From the NCBI RefSeq assembly GCF_037893015.1, contig NC_133658.1, positions 18,658,583-18,722,582 on the forward strand: a stretch of DNA of 64,000 nt. Direction: 5' to 3'. This document shows, piece by piece, positions 52,355-62,066 of this stretch. A program made the translations under genes and the position numbers. Every line of letters starts with the position of its first letter. Positions within the stretch are counted from its first letter, which is position 1. The stretch is from Macrotis lagotis (taxonomy: Eukaryota > Chordata > Mammalia > Peramelemorphia > Peramelidae). A model generated the notes under the pieces. The model worked only from the letters and a program-made list of their open reading frames with translations. It did not search any database and was not told where the DNA came from.

Positions 52355-52470
52355 AGACTGTGTTGCAGTAGATTAGGAGTTGACCTTGAAGTCACAGCAA
52401 CGTGGGTTCAAGGCTTTCTTCTGATTCATACTGGTTATTTGGATTGTAGTCACTTAAATTGTGAGTGTTC
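52355..52470 (+). mobile_element. CORE-SINE head fragment
   Basis: tgtgttgcagtagattagga, gttgaccttgaagtcacagc, 'cgtgggttcaaggctttctt': head of a MIR/Ther SINE. Confidence 0.5.
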
Positions 52471-52654
52471 TAGGTGGTTGATCTCTGTGGATAGATAACT
52501 TTACCTAGAGTAAATCATGTCAACTTGATTTTGTAAAAGTGCTTTTCTTCATCCTGGTGTCATTTATATGAAAAAAACATCTTGGGATTAGTCTCTATCC
52601 CTTTTTACCCCAGAAGAGTAGATATAATGGAGTGCAGAAACTTATATAGAAATT

Positions 52655-52735
52655 AACTCTAGGAAATGGTGCAGCTGGGATCCAAACCCAACCATCTCCT
52701 AAGTCCAGCTTCAGGCTATTTCTCTATTGTGCTTT
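52655..52735 (-). mobile_element. MIR-type SINE fragment
   Basis: gtgcagctgggatccaaacc, 'ctaagtccagcttcaggct', atttctctattgtgc. Confidence 0.5.
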
Positions 52736-52772
52736 CCTATCTCTAACTTCACCTAGAATAATAATGTGACAA

Positions 52773-52864
52773 TAGGTAGATAGGTAGACAGGTAGACAGG
52801 TAGACAGGTAGACAGGTAGGTAGGTAGGTAGGTAGGTAGGTAGGTAGGTAGGTAGGTAGGTAGA
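52773..52864. repeat. (TAGA)n(CAGG/TAGG)n microsatellite
   Basis: About 92 bp: TAGA units, TAGACAGG octamers, then a pure run of TAGG tetramers. Gives the YLPT repeat in the minus frame. Confidence 0.97.
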
Positions 52865-52865
52865 A

Positions 52866-53650
52866 AGATACATAATTGCACATTGATTTACTGAATGGTT
52901 GGACAACACATTTTTGTCAATTAAGTATTAGGGTTGCTTTGCACATTTACTTTTGCTCTTTTGGTTCATCTTTGCCACATTAATGAAAATGAAACATTAA
53001 CTCCAAGCTTTGATTTGTATTTATTATCATTTTTGGAGAAATATTTCATGTTTATTAATAATACGTATTTTTTGAGAACTGTTTGTTCATATCATTTGAT
53101 CCCTTATTACCATGGGGAATTGTTAGAGGGACTCTGAATAATGGTATCTAGTTATATAATTTCACTTGGCTGTCTTACAACCTAGTAGCTATCAATCTTA
53201 TAAATATCACATATATTAATAAATGGGTTCCCACGAGTTAAGATCTCTATTTACAAAAATCCCTTTGTCCTTTCCCAGGGTTAGGAGAGGGTTTAGGGTC
53301 CATTAAAGATTTAGAAATTGCAAGCTATGTGGTTCTGATTATGTTGGAAGAATGACTGAGGAAAAAAGAAGGGGAGATTGATTTCTGCAAAGAAAAGAAT
53401 AAGAGTCTTGGAGTAAACAAAGTGAGATGCAGAAAAAATCTGAAAGGTCAGGGAATGAATGTGGCATATACTGAAGCAGTCTCAAGAATGAAAATGACAA
53501 TCTGATCTGAGCAAGGCCTAGAGAGGAACAATTTATTGGATTCCAGCTACAACAATTCTTTCACGAAAATATACACAACAATTTCATTTTGACACCCTCA
53601 ATTGTTCTGCACATGAAAGAGTGGTCACGTTTTCCTCATTCTTCCAAAGT
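52866..53650. other. Repeat-poor; no gene seen
   Basis: AT-rich unique sequence. The 67-codon plus frame at 52934-53137 is unsupported. Confidence 0.5.
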
Positions 53651-53654
53651 TGTA

Positions 53655-53925
53655 TAGGCTCATAGATCTAGAAAAGAATTTGTGGATTATCTAGTTTAAC
53701 CCTGTCTTTGAATAGATGAAGAAATTGAGGCTTAGGAAAGTGAAGTTACTGAGAATGAAAATCTAGAGCATGGAGGAATCTTGGAGGCTAGCTGCTATAA
53801 CATTAACTTTATAGATGAGGAAATTGAGGCCAAATAAAGTTAAAGAAAACATGTTCTAACTATCAGGGATTTGAAACTTGGTTCTCTGCTTCTAGAGGTA
53901 GTGTTCCCTTCACTGTGCCATGTTT
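53655..53925 (-). mobile_element. Two consecutive MIR-type SINE fragments
   Basis: gaatagatgaagaaattgag at 53713 and atagatgaggaaattgaggc at 53811, each with preceding 'atctagtttaaccctgtctt' / 'ggctagctgctataacatta' context; the second retains its head with 'ccttcactgtgccatg'. Confidence 0.7.
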
Positions 53926-53984
53926 CTCTTCCTGCCACCTCCATTGCCACTCTCATTATTTTCCAGGTCCATTGCAAATAAATA

Positions 53985-54420
53985 CAATGTTGGATATTCT
54001 CTTCATTTTTATCTATCTACATTACAGCTAAAATCAAATTAAAATGATGCAAACCAGCATCTCATTGGTATGCTATACATTGCAATTGCAGCACATGTAA
54101 GAGGATAAAAAGATAATTGGGTCTATTTTTATTGATTGCCAAATGTCTTGGAGTTTTTAATAAGCATAAATAAAACAGATTGATGGGTACTCCCATCTCT
54201 CATAAATTCCACTCGATTAGCTTATACTGTGGAGGAATTATACAAGTCTTAATATTACAAGAGAAACTAAAAAAAAGGTGATATAGGAGCACTGGAGTCT
54301 TTTGTAATATAATGAACATAGTAGGACTTTCTGGTTATTCCAAGTTGCTTTGTGCTTCTTACCACTTTGTATTATTAAACTGTAGAAGGAACAACTTATA
54401 CTATATTCAGTCTTTTATTC
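53985..54420. other. Repeat-free island, possible conserved non-coding DNA
   Basis: About 430 bp without recognisable repeat sequence, between dense MIR copies. Contains homeodomain-like AT-rich motifs (aattaaaatgatgcaaa, tatttttattgattgcc). Conservation is not visible from one sequence; this is a candidate only. Confidence 0.35.
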
Positions 54421-54529
54421 CTGATGTCAATCTGTTTTCTTTCCAGAAGTGAAATGTCAAGTATATGATCTGGAACTAAAGAGGTAACTGAAATTTGCCA
54501 AGAGCCTTCCAAGGTCAAATGTGACCCAA

Positions 54530-54650
54530 ATGGAATCATACATTCTCAGAAGCGAACTTTGAGATCATCCTGTCCAGTGTCCTCATTTTACAGAGGAAGA
54601 AGTGAAGGCTCAGAATGCCCATCAGATGTCTAAGGGTTGTGCAATGGCCC
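54530..54650 (-). mobile_element. MIR-type SINE fragment
   Basis: actttgagatcatcctgtcc, 'cctcattttacagaggaaga', agtgaaggctcagaatgcc. Confidence 0.7.
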
Positions 54651-54659
54651 TTCTCTTTA

Positions 54660-55010
54660 AGGTCAGTGATTTTTCTATTTTCTATTATTTAGGTTGGATG
54701 CTATCAGTGTTTGGACATTTTGTGGATTTTTATATAAGACCCCTTGAAAACAAATACATATTTTTCCAATAAAGAATGTGAGAAAGATGAAACATATGGT
54801 CATGTCCAAAATCTTCTGAGAAGACTTTCTCTAATGACTTGGTAAAAACTCAAGACTGGAGGTTTCTCTTAGTTGCCTTTTGTATCACCCCATTTTGGAC
54901 TATTGGTAATGAAATCTTACACTGTCTTTCTCCCAGAAGCAGCACCAAGTGGAACTGGTACTCATTATTAACATAGTTTCTTAAGTTAGCTCATCCATGA
55001 TTTTTTTTCT
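54660..55010. other. No gene seen
   Basis: Unique-looking sequence. Confidence 0.5.
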
Positions 55011-55014
55011 CCTA

Positions 55015-55205
55015 GGATGAAATATATGGAACTAAAGGTGACATAAGGGATCATTCTGACCTCTCATTCTATGGATGATGAAACAGGTTGATGTACATGA
55101 AGTAGCTTGCTTTGGGTAACACAGTGATTGAGTGATAGAGCTGGGATTTAAACTCAGTTCCCATGATGCCAATTTTATTCAATATTTTGTTGTACTACTC
55201 TGGTT
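55015..55205 (-). mobile_element. MIR-type SINE
   Basis: gggatcattctgacctctca, 'tatggatgatgaaacaggtt', 'cttgctttgggtaacacagt', gagctgggatttaaactcag. Confidence 0.7.
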
Positions 55206-55244
55206 CTTTGTGGGTGCTCCATCTGGTGAATGTTTACTGGCATA

Positions 55245-56110
55245 TTTTCTTTCTTTTATAAAACATTATTTATTTAGCTACTTTTCCATTTACATTAATA
55301 GCTTTCAACAATCAGTTTTGGTAAGGATTTAAGTTCCACAATATTTCCTCTCCCTTCATTTCCTTCCTCCTCCCCTTGACAGAGAGTAGTCTCACTAAAA
55401 TCCAATTCATAGGGGCAGTTAGGTGGCACAGTGAATAGAGCACCGGCCCTGGAGTCAGGAGGACCTGAGTTCAAATATGGCCTCAGACACTTAATAATTG
55501 CCTAGCTGTGTGACCTTAGACAAGTCACTTAATCCCATTGCTTAAATAAATAAAATTAAAATTAAAAAAAAAAGAATGAAGGACATAACATTATCTATCA
55601 ATCTATCCATCTATCCTCCTGTGCTCCTTCATTAAAAAAAATCCAATTCATGGGCTTATCAAGGTATCATTTTCCTGAGAATGAATTGTACCACTTAGAT
55701 GAGCAAATCCATCACAGTTGATCATCAGACAATGCTGCTGCTAATGCGGACAATGTCATCCTGGTGCTTCTCACTTCACTCAGCATCAGTTGATGCAAAT
55801 CGTTCCAAACTTTTCTGATGTCCAGTCCCTCATGATTTTTTACAGAACAATATTATTCCATCACATTCATATGACACAATTTATTCATCCATTTCCCCAA
55901 GTGATGGGCATCCACTCCATTTCCAATTCTTTGTCACTACAAAAAGAATATAAATGATTTGCTATAAATGATATATATTTGCTATAAATGATATAAATAA
56001 TTTTATACATGTGAGTCTTTTACCCTTTCTTCATATCTCTTTGGGATATAGGCCTAGGTATTTCTGGAATAAAGGACATGCACAGTTTTATGGCCCTTTG
56101 ATCATATTAA
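55245..56110 (-). mobile_element. L1 LINE 3' part split by a SINE insertion
   Basis: Left part 55245-55410 (3' UTR: ttcaacaatcagttttggta, 'gtagtctcactaaaatccaa'). Right part 55638-56110 (tcacagttgatcatcagaca, 'ctcagcatcagttgatgcaa', 'ccatttccccaagtgatgg', 'ttccaattctttgtcactac', 'ctctttgggatataggccta'). Contains a local duplicate of tgctataaatgatat at about 55960 and 55980. Confidence 0.88.
55411..55637 (+). mobile_element. Class I SINE plus 3' transduced segment, with TSD
   Basis: SINE proper about 55411-55572: ggggcagttaggtggcacag, 'ctggagtcaggaggacctga', 'taataattgcctagctgtgt', 'aatcccattgcttaaataa', A-rich end. Then about 65 bp (gaatgaaggacataacatta ... ctgtgctccttcatt) and a second A-run. 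The TSD aaaatccaattcat encloses everything, at 55397-55410 and 55638-55651, so the extra segment arrived with the SINE. Confidence 0.92.
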
Positions 56111-56297
56111 CTGGAATATTTACACAGCCAACTAGATAGCCCTTGTGAATTGTGGCATCTCAATAATGAAGACCATACCTCTGCTTATTGGTCTCTTCAA
56201 ATTTAGCTAGACTGACCTTCCAAAAACAGGAAACACGGAATCACCAGAGCTTCTCTTATGGCTACTGCATCTACTTTAGCTTGGGCTTTGGATCTGT

Positions 56298-56520
56298 TGT
56301 TGTTAGTATTGCTATTAGTTCTTTGTTTTTGAAGCTGACCATGACATCCCCTGATGATGTCTTGACTTGAATGTGAATTGGATTTAAGTGAGGCAGAGTT
56401 GGGCAAAGTCTTGAGTCTCATTCTTCTGGGATCGCTGAAGGCTAGTGGCAAGATGAAAGTCAAGATGATTGGTAATGGCCTGGGATACAGGGGTGACCTT
56501 GGCATCTTTGATATTCTGGG
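56298..56520 (-). mobile_element. RTE-like family X, copy C
   Basis: Its reverse complement carries gccaaggtcacccctgtatc, 'aggccattaccaatcatctt', 'gccactagccttcagcgatc', ccaactctgcctcacttaaa, in the same order as copy A (2040-2392). The plus frame at 56378-56581 and minus frame 56203-56595 run through it and are not genes. Confidence 0.6.
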
Positions 56521-56674
56521 GTACATCATCAAGGACATAGGGTCACCTTCACAGCACCAAAGAGGCACCAGGGAAAAATGAAGTAGGGGTATCATTATGC
56601 ATATATTGAAAACTCTTCCATTGGCATCTTGATTTCAAACTATACTCTTTTTGTACTCACATAATTATAGAGTT

Positions 56675-56960
56675 TCTGCACCATCCTTAAGGAAATCCCC
56701 ATGATAATATACCCTGAAAGTGAGCATTCAATCTCTGCCCAAATAAACCCAAGGAGGAGGAATCCACTGACTTCCCAGGTGCCTGCTTATACTTTCGTAT
56801 AGCTCAGATTATTTGAAATTTTTTCTTGCATCCAGCCTCAACTTTTCTTTATGAATCTTCTGCCTATTGCTCCCAATCCTGCCTTCAGAACCTTAACCTG
56901 AAAATTTTAACTATTTCCTAAGAATGCACAGTTGAAGAGAATGTTGCTCCCAAAGATCAG
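56675..56960 (-). mobile_element. L3/CR1 LINE 3' end
   Basis: gagcattcaatctctgccca, 'gaggaggaatccactgactt', ttttcttgcatccagcctca, 'gcctattgctcccaatcctg', 'gccttcagaaccttaacc': reverse of the CR1/L3 3' region, well ordered. Confidence 0.7.
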
Positions 56961-56993
56961 CAGATCAGAAGCTAAATGACAATTTAACCCTGC

Positions 56994-56994
56994 C

Positions 56995-57036
<42 letters not shown>
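56994..57036. repeat. (CTAA)n microsatellite
   Basis: Ten or so tetramers, uninterrupted. Confidence 0.97.
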
Positions 57037-57041
<5 letters not shown>

Positions 57042-57145
57042 AATATATATATATAATATCTAAGTATATTGGATATGTAATATATTATATAACAGATATA
57101 TAAATATATAATAAATATATAAACATTCATATATATATTAATATG
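57037..57145. repeat. AT-rich low-complexity tract
   Basis: TA/ATATAA repeats that continue from the CTAA array. Confidence 0.9.
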
Positions 57146-57149
57146 GGAA

Positions 57150-58080
57150 GTTTAGAAAGAAAGAAAAGAAATGGGTAAAAACTTGTTTGAACACTACTTA
57201 GAATATTATCCAAGCTGATAATCATTAAAACACTTAGATCCTTTAAGTTAGGACTTTAACAGGGGAAATGGGGGTGGGGGAAGTGCTTACAAGAACTTGT
57301 TGAATCGGATTTATCTGCAGCAGATAGACAAATGCCCTCATTGCCCAACTGCATTCCATTATGATTGGCAGCATGCCTTTGAGCATTGCGGACTTCTGTT
57401 TTATGAGACTCGGAGTAGCAGGACCACTCCCCCAGAATGCAGGATCACCTTTGTCTGCAGTTACAAAAAACAATGAGCTGTTTAAAGGGCAAGTGTCTTA
57501 TTTGATATTTTATATAAAATCCGAAATCCTGCTTTTCCGAACTGTCCCTTCCTCTCCACGAATGCTGTCCTGATCTACATTAAAATATTCTAAAATTACT
57601 GTTTTCATGTATATGATCAGACACCTGCAATGGCACCAACAACTTGGGGATCTGGGAATGTCCTGTTTTAACCTCCAACTGCTTCCCCCACTTCTAGGGG
57701 GTGATATTTGAAAATCCACTTAATGCTTCATTCTTTTAGAAGATTAAGGTTTTTATCCTTGTTCAAATGGCAGAAACCCTTGGAATAGTTATCATGTTAA
57801 GTGACTAACAGCCAGTTTCACCAGAATGAAGAATGGGAAGTCTTTCTCAATGCATATGGGAGAGGCAGACAGGAAAGAAAGTGTGTACATGTGAATTAGT
57901 GGAATAGCTGTTTCATTGTTTATTAAAAAATAAAGTTTCCTCAGTTCCTGGAGACTTTAAAATGGAGACTGGATAACTGAGGGTTATAGCAGAGACATCC
58001 TGTGGTTAATCTTCTGCTGTGGAGGAAATGGAACGATTATTAGGGAAATTGATATGCTCATTATGCATGTTTTTTAATCA
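57150..58080. other. Repeat-free island with retained CpGs
   Basis: About 0.9 kb without recognisable repeats. CpGs are sparse but present (gaatcgg, attgcgg, ctcgga, atccga, ttccga). Short overlapping frames exist on both strands (57243-57473 -, 57361-57573 +), none with a known domain. A conserved non-coding element is possible; unproven. Confidence 0.35.
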
Positions 58081-58084
58081 TCTA

Positions 58085-58612
58085 GTCAAGATGCTCCAGT
58101 CCCTTACTATTTTGATAGGCACCAAAGTGATTTTCTAATATGTAGGCAGGATGGTATCACACCTCTGCTCAATAAACTCCCATGTCTCCCTGTTGCCACC
58201 AAGGTTACACATAAGCTCTTCTCTTTGTCATATTAAGACTATACAACCTCAACTACCAGACTATTCTGGATTCATTGCCCATTACTCTATTTCACCACTA
58301 CACAGTTTGAAAACTGACCTTATTCCTCACATTCTACCTTTTACTTCCTGTCTCTGAATCTTTACAACAATCATTTTTTTCCTGCAAGGTCATGAGGTTA
58401 AGTGACTTCCCCAAGGTCACACAGCTAAGTACTTATTAAGTGTCTGAGGATGGATTTGAATTTAAGTCCTGCCAACTCCAGGGCTGGTGCTCTATCCATT
58501 ATATACCGAGCTGACACAAAATTGATCATTCTTTCTGCCTATTCCTTCATAAATTCTGCTTTATAATATTCCTTGTTTTCTTCATGATTCAGTCCCATTG
58601 ACTTTTCTTGAT
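58085..58612 (+). mobile_element. L2 LINE split by a class I SINE
   Basis: Left 58085-58376: agtgattttctaatatgtag, 'tctgctcaataaactcccat', 'ctccctgttgccaccaagg', 'tattctggattcattgccca'. Right 58516-58612: attctttctgcctattcctt, 'tcagtcccattgacttttct'. Continuous L2 ORF2-3' order. Confidence 0.82.
58377..58515 (-). mobile_element. Class I-type CORE-SINE
   Basis: Inserted in L2: tcctgcaaggtcatgaggtt, aagtgacttccccaaggtca, 'aagtacttattaagtgtctg', 'ctccagggctggtgctctat', ccattatataccgagctga. Confidence 0.88.
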
Positions 58613-58619
58613 ATCACAA

Positions 58620-58868
58620 GCCACTTATGTAGCAAAGTGGATATGGAAAAGCTTATAGAGTCAGGAAGACTTGAATCCAAATTCAGCTATAGGAACTTAT
58701 GAGCTATGTGAACCAAGGCTGGTCACTTAACTCATCTGCCTTAGTTTCCTCAACTTAAATGGTGATCATAATAGTACCCACCTCACAGGGCTATTGGCAT
58801 AATAATCTGTATACTATTTAACACAGTATCTGGTAAATTGTAGGTATTTAATGCATGTTTATTCACTA
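58620..58868 (+). mobile_element. Ther-1/MIR CORE-SINE, near full length
   Basis: ttatgtagcaaagtggatat, 'gtcaggaagacttgaatcca', 'ccttagtttcctcaacttaa', 'aatagtacccacctcacag', 'ggtatttaatgcatgtttat'. Confidence 0.85.
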
Positions 58869-58984
58869 TTTAATTACCTTCTCCCCTCTCATCAGCTACT
58901 AATGCCTCCTATCACCAAATAGTCAGCAGCTGAATAATATAATTATCATCATCATTTATAAGCATTGTTATGAAAAGAAGTTGC

Positions 58985-59155
58985 CTGACATAGGGGATGA
59001 AGTACCAGACTTGGAGTTTTTATGGCTCCAGTATAAATCTGGATTTAAACACTAACCATTTGTATGACATTCTTACCTGGGAAATGAAGATAATAGCCCT
59101 AGTCTCCAAAAGGTTGCTGAGAGAATAAATGGGGTAATGTATGTGAAGTACTAGT
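58985..59155 (+). mobile_element. MIR-type SINE
   Basis: agtaccagacttggagtttt, 'taaccatttgtatgacattc', tacctgggaaatgaagataa, 'gttgctgagagaataaatgg'. Confidence 0.65.
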
Positions 59156-59214
59156 GACTAATGAGTGTGTTGCATACATTTTGTACATAATTTAAATGCA
59201 CCGTTTTTCTCCCC

Positions 59215-59320
59215 ACAAATGCACCTTGAAGGTAAGGTCTGTTTCCATTTTCCCTTTTGTCATTCTCTCCTTTACTCTTAGCACATGTCCTAGAATATAG
59301 TAGGTATCCTGGAAAAAATG
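59215..59320 (+). mobile_element. L2 LINE 3' end
   Basis: caccttgaaggtaaggtctg, tttactcttagcacatgtcc, 'tagaatatagtaggtatcct'. Confidence 0.55.
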
Positions 59321-59339
59321 ATAAAACTGATATTGAGAC

Positions 59340-59876
59340 TTTAGGCATGTCATGTAAAATTTCAGGTCTTAGCTCCTTTATCTCTTCATACTACTTACCT
59401 CCAAGATGAGACTCTTCTAAGTCAAGGCCTTGCTTGGAATTGCCCCAGTGTCCTGCTGTTTGCTGTGGTTGGCTAGGTTTCAGTCACATAAGGCCTACAG
59501 TGATGTCACTAGGTTCTTTAGTCCTCTGCCTGAGAGCAGCCAGGTGCTATCTTTGGTGCTGAAGCAACCAGGGCAAGAGACTCGCTGTCCAGCGTTCTGA
59601 AAGAAAAATCTCTCCCTTTTTGCAGATAAACAAACAATGGGCTCACTTCACATATGTGACTGTTTCAGTAGAGCATTGATGCCACCCATGCAGTAATCCT
59701 ATCCATTTATTCTTACACAAATTCAATAGGTTTTGACCTGTATCTGGACATTGGCTAATTTTCTTAGTACTGAAGAGTTTTTCTATGAATGAGTTCTCAA
59801 AGAATTCTACTTTCCATATTCTTGGTTCTTCTCCATTTGGTGACATACTACCTCACCCTCTGTTGAAAATATTATC
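59340..59876. other. Repeat-poor 0.5 kb; no gene seen
   Basis: Contains gtgatgtcactag (59500), one change from a CRE/ATF site, and CpGs near 59580-59595. The 67-codon minus frame at 59643-59846 is unrecognised. No promoter call is justified. Confidence 0.45.
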
Positions 59877-59878
59877 AG

Positions 59879-59990
59879 GGGCAGCTATGTGGTGCAGTGG
59901 ATGGAGCACCAGCCCTGAAGTCCATAGAACTTGAATTCAAATCCGATCAGCTGTGTGATCTTGGGCATGTCACTTAACTCCATTGCCTTG
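59879..59990 (+). mobile_element. Class I CORE-SINE, first of a pair
   Basis: ggggcagctatgtggtgcag, tggatggagcaccagccctg, 'gaattcaaatccgatcagct', gtgtgatcttgggcatgtca. Lacks the taataattacc segment. Its A-tail received the next SINE. Confidence 0.9.
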
Positions 59991-60005
59991 AAAAAATGAT
60001 TTATG

Positions 60006-60153
60006 GGGGCAGCTGGGTGGTATAGTGGATAAAGCACCGGCCCTGGAGTCAGGAGTACCTGGGTTCAAATCCGGTCTCAGACACTTAATAATTACCTAGC
60101 TGTGTGGCCTTGGGCAAGCCACTGAACCCTGTTTGCCTTGCAAAGAAACCTAA
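60006..60153 (+). mobile_element. Class I CORE-SINE, best preserved copy
   Basis: gggcagctgggtggtatagt, caccggccctggagtcagga, gttcaaatccggtctcagac, taataattacctagctgtgt, 'gccttgggcaagccactgaa', 'gccttgcaaagaaacctaa'. It retains CpGs (accggcc, tccggtc). The TSD aaaaaatgatttatg is at 59991-60005 and 60154-60168. Confidence 0.96.
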
Positions 60154-60169
60154 AAAAAATGATTTATGA

Positions 60170-60520
60170 TCATACATCCTTAAAGGGACTTATAGACTTC
60201 TGTTACCCTTGAGAAAACATGAGTCCCTGGGGGATCCATTTGCCTACAAATTTATGTATGGTTTAAAGACATGGTAGTTCAAGTTTCCAAGAATCAAAAG
60301 CAGATAATGAGACATTTTCTCATGAAAGACAGTTTCCACTCTAATGCCTGACTCTCACAGTGAGGTCACTTCCACTCCCATTAGTGGTACTAATAGATGA
60401 ACATAGAAGGTGGGTATAAGTAGATGTGGAAATTGTCACACTATTTTGCTGGAGGAGTCACAGAGGCATTCAGATGAAGAAGCTGCAAAGAGGCCAATGA
60501 CAATAGAAGAGAGACTTGGA
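60170..60520. other. No gene seen
   Basis: Unique-looking; includes 'cagtgaggtcacttcc' with no further context. Confidence 0.5.
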
Positions 60521-60523
60521 GTA

Positions 60524-60882
60524 AGATTATAATAATAATGTTTTCCCCTTCATTTTTTTTAGGTTTTTGCAAGGCAATAGGGTTCAGTGGCTTTCCCAAG
60601 GCCACACAGCTAGATAATTATTAAATGTCTGAGATCGGATTTGAACCCAGGTACTCCTGACTCCAGGGCCGGTGCTTTATCCACTATGCCACCTAGCCGC
60701 CCCTCTCCTTCATTTTCAAAGAAGACCACAACACCAGTGAGATGATGCCATGACAAGCACATGAATTGGATTTGAATGAGGGGTTGCTGTACTAAGTCAT
60801 CAGCCTCACTTTCTCCTCCAGACCCAGGGACCAGATAAGAATCAGAATGACTGGAGATGACCCTGGATATTATACAATCAGT
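60524..60882 (-). mobile_element. Class III SINE split by a class I SINE
   Basis: Left part 60524-60556: (ATA)n tail, gttttccccttcatttt. Right part 60705-60882: tcaaagaagaccacaacacc, 'gaattggatttgaatgaggg', 'cagcctcactttctcctcca', 'gactggagatgaccctggat'. The CORE and head are absent on the right. Confidence 0.9.
60557..60704 (-). mobile_element. Class I CORE-SINE with TSD, inside a class III tail
   Basis: ttttaggtttttgcaaggca, 'tttcccaaggccacacagct', 'agataattattaaatgtctg', 'ggatttgaacccaggtactc', 'tatgccacctagccgcccc'. The TSD ccccttcatttt / ctccttcatttt is at 60545-60556 and 60705-60716. Confidence 0.95.
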
Positions 60883-60984
60883 GTACATAGAATTGGAATT
60901 AATTGTTGTTTAAATATTTGGCAGAATTCACTTGTATATTCCTCTGGCCCTAGATATATTTTCTTTTCTTTTCTTTTTAATTTT

Positions 60985-61090
60985 TATTTTATTTGAGGCA
61001 AAGGGGTTAAGTGACTTGCCCAAGGTCACACAGCTAGGAAATCTCAAGTGTCTGAGACTGGATTCAAACTCCCATCCTCGCTGCCCTGGA
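60985..61090 (-). mobile_element. CORE-SINE with head deletion
   Basis: aaaggggttaagtgacttgc, ccaaggtcacacagctagga, 'caagtgtctgagactggatt', caaactcccatcctcgctgc. About 40 bp between 'catcctc' and 'gctgccc' (the 'ctccaagg...cacctag' part) are missing. Confidence 0.85.
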
Positions 61091-61109
61091 GAAGGATTAG
61101 CGGTGACTG

Positions 61110-61695
61110 GTAGAGTGACAGGAAATTTAGGGGGGCAGAGTAATATAGATTTTTGCTTTTTTTTCTCATTTTGTCAGTTCATTATTTTCCACTATGACTA
61201 AAGAGTTACATGCTCACTTTATCAATAAATTGCTTTCTAGTGACTGTAAATTATTTGGTGATAAATGATTTGGCCAAAAAGTGACCCTGAGAAGTAGAAA
61301 CCGAGAAGTTGGCCTCAGAGAGAAGTCTAATGACCAAAAAGTCAGTGAAGATTGGACATTGAGAATGTGTGAGTAAGGATAGGAGTCAAAGCAGAATATA
61401 CAGGAAAGAGATGAACCACAAGGCACAGTATATCCAGAGGAGAGCAGTATAATGACTTCTCTATAAATATCCTAATCATGCATGTTTACAATGTGTATAT
61501 CAAGGTCATATGGATTTTTCTCTATGTGTGCCTTTTGTGCAAATTATCTAGTGCTGTTTCCTGTATGGGTACTCTCTCTGTTCTACTGTTGCTAAGGTAG
61601 TCTGGTGAAAGATTCTCATTGCTTTATATCCTATGATGTTTGATTAAATGTAATTTGAAGGAAGAAAGCAAGCATTACAAAAGTATTTTCCATAT
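61110..61695. other. No gene seen
   Basis: Unassigned sequence. A 70-codon minus frame at 61214-61426 is unsupported. Confidence 0.5.
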
Positions 61696-61699
61696 GCAT

Positions 61700-61903
61700 A
61701 AGTGCTAAAATACAGATAAATATTATCTCATTTGATCCTTACAACATTTGAGGGCGAAAAGTGCTATTATTTTATAGTTGAAGAAATTGAGGCAGACAAA
61801 GGTTAGATGATGTAACCAGAGTTACACAGTTAGTTGGATTTGTAATCAGATTTTCCTGATTCTAGGACCAGCTTTTATCCATTGTGCCATTTAACTGGCT
61901 CTA
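61700..61903 (-). mobile_element. Ther-1/MIR CORE-SINE
   Basis: aatattatctcatttgatcc, ttacaacatttgagggcgaa, 'tagttgaagaaattgaggca', 'gtaaccagagttacacagtt', 'tatccattgtgccatttaac'. Complete, old. Confidence 0.82.
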
Positions 61904-61958
61904 ATTTGTTTATAGTAAAGTGACCTCCATCTGGTTTGTAAATACATTAATAGAGACT

Positions 61959-62066
61959 TATACCTATACCTGTACCTATACTTATACCTATACTTATACC
62001 TATACCTATACTTATACCTATACCTATACCTATACCTATACCTATACCTATACCTATACCTATACC
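61959..62066. repeat. (TATACC)n hexamer array
   Basis: About 18 hexamers with TATACT and TGTACC variants in the first half and a purer second half. Confidence 0.97.

Noticed and set aside
56203..56595. 130-codon minus-strand frame
   Set aside because: Mostly covers the RTE-like family X copy C; composition and position fit a transposon remnant, not a gene.
59495..59600. Promoter with CRE-like gtgatgtcac and nearby CpGs
   Set aside because: One near-consensus site and two CpGs are not enough; no CpG island, TATA/Inr context or downstream exon.
59643..59846. 67-codon minus frame starting MSPNGEEPRIWKVEF
   Set aside because: Looks protein-like in composition but is short, isolated and unrecognised; no splice signals that I trust.
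60006..60080. tRNA gene, from A- and B-box-like motifs
   Set aside because: These are the tRNA-derived heads of SINEs; no cloverleaf with a proper acceptor stem and anticodon, and the CORE follows.
61959..62066. Interstitial telomere sequence
   Set aside because: The hexamer is TATACC, not TTAGGG/CCCTAA; the CTAA array at 56994 is likewise a tetramer and not telomeric.
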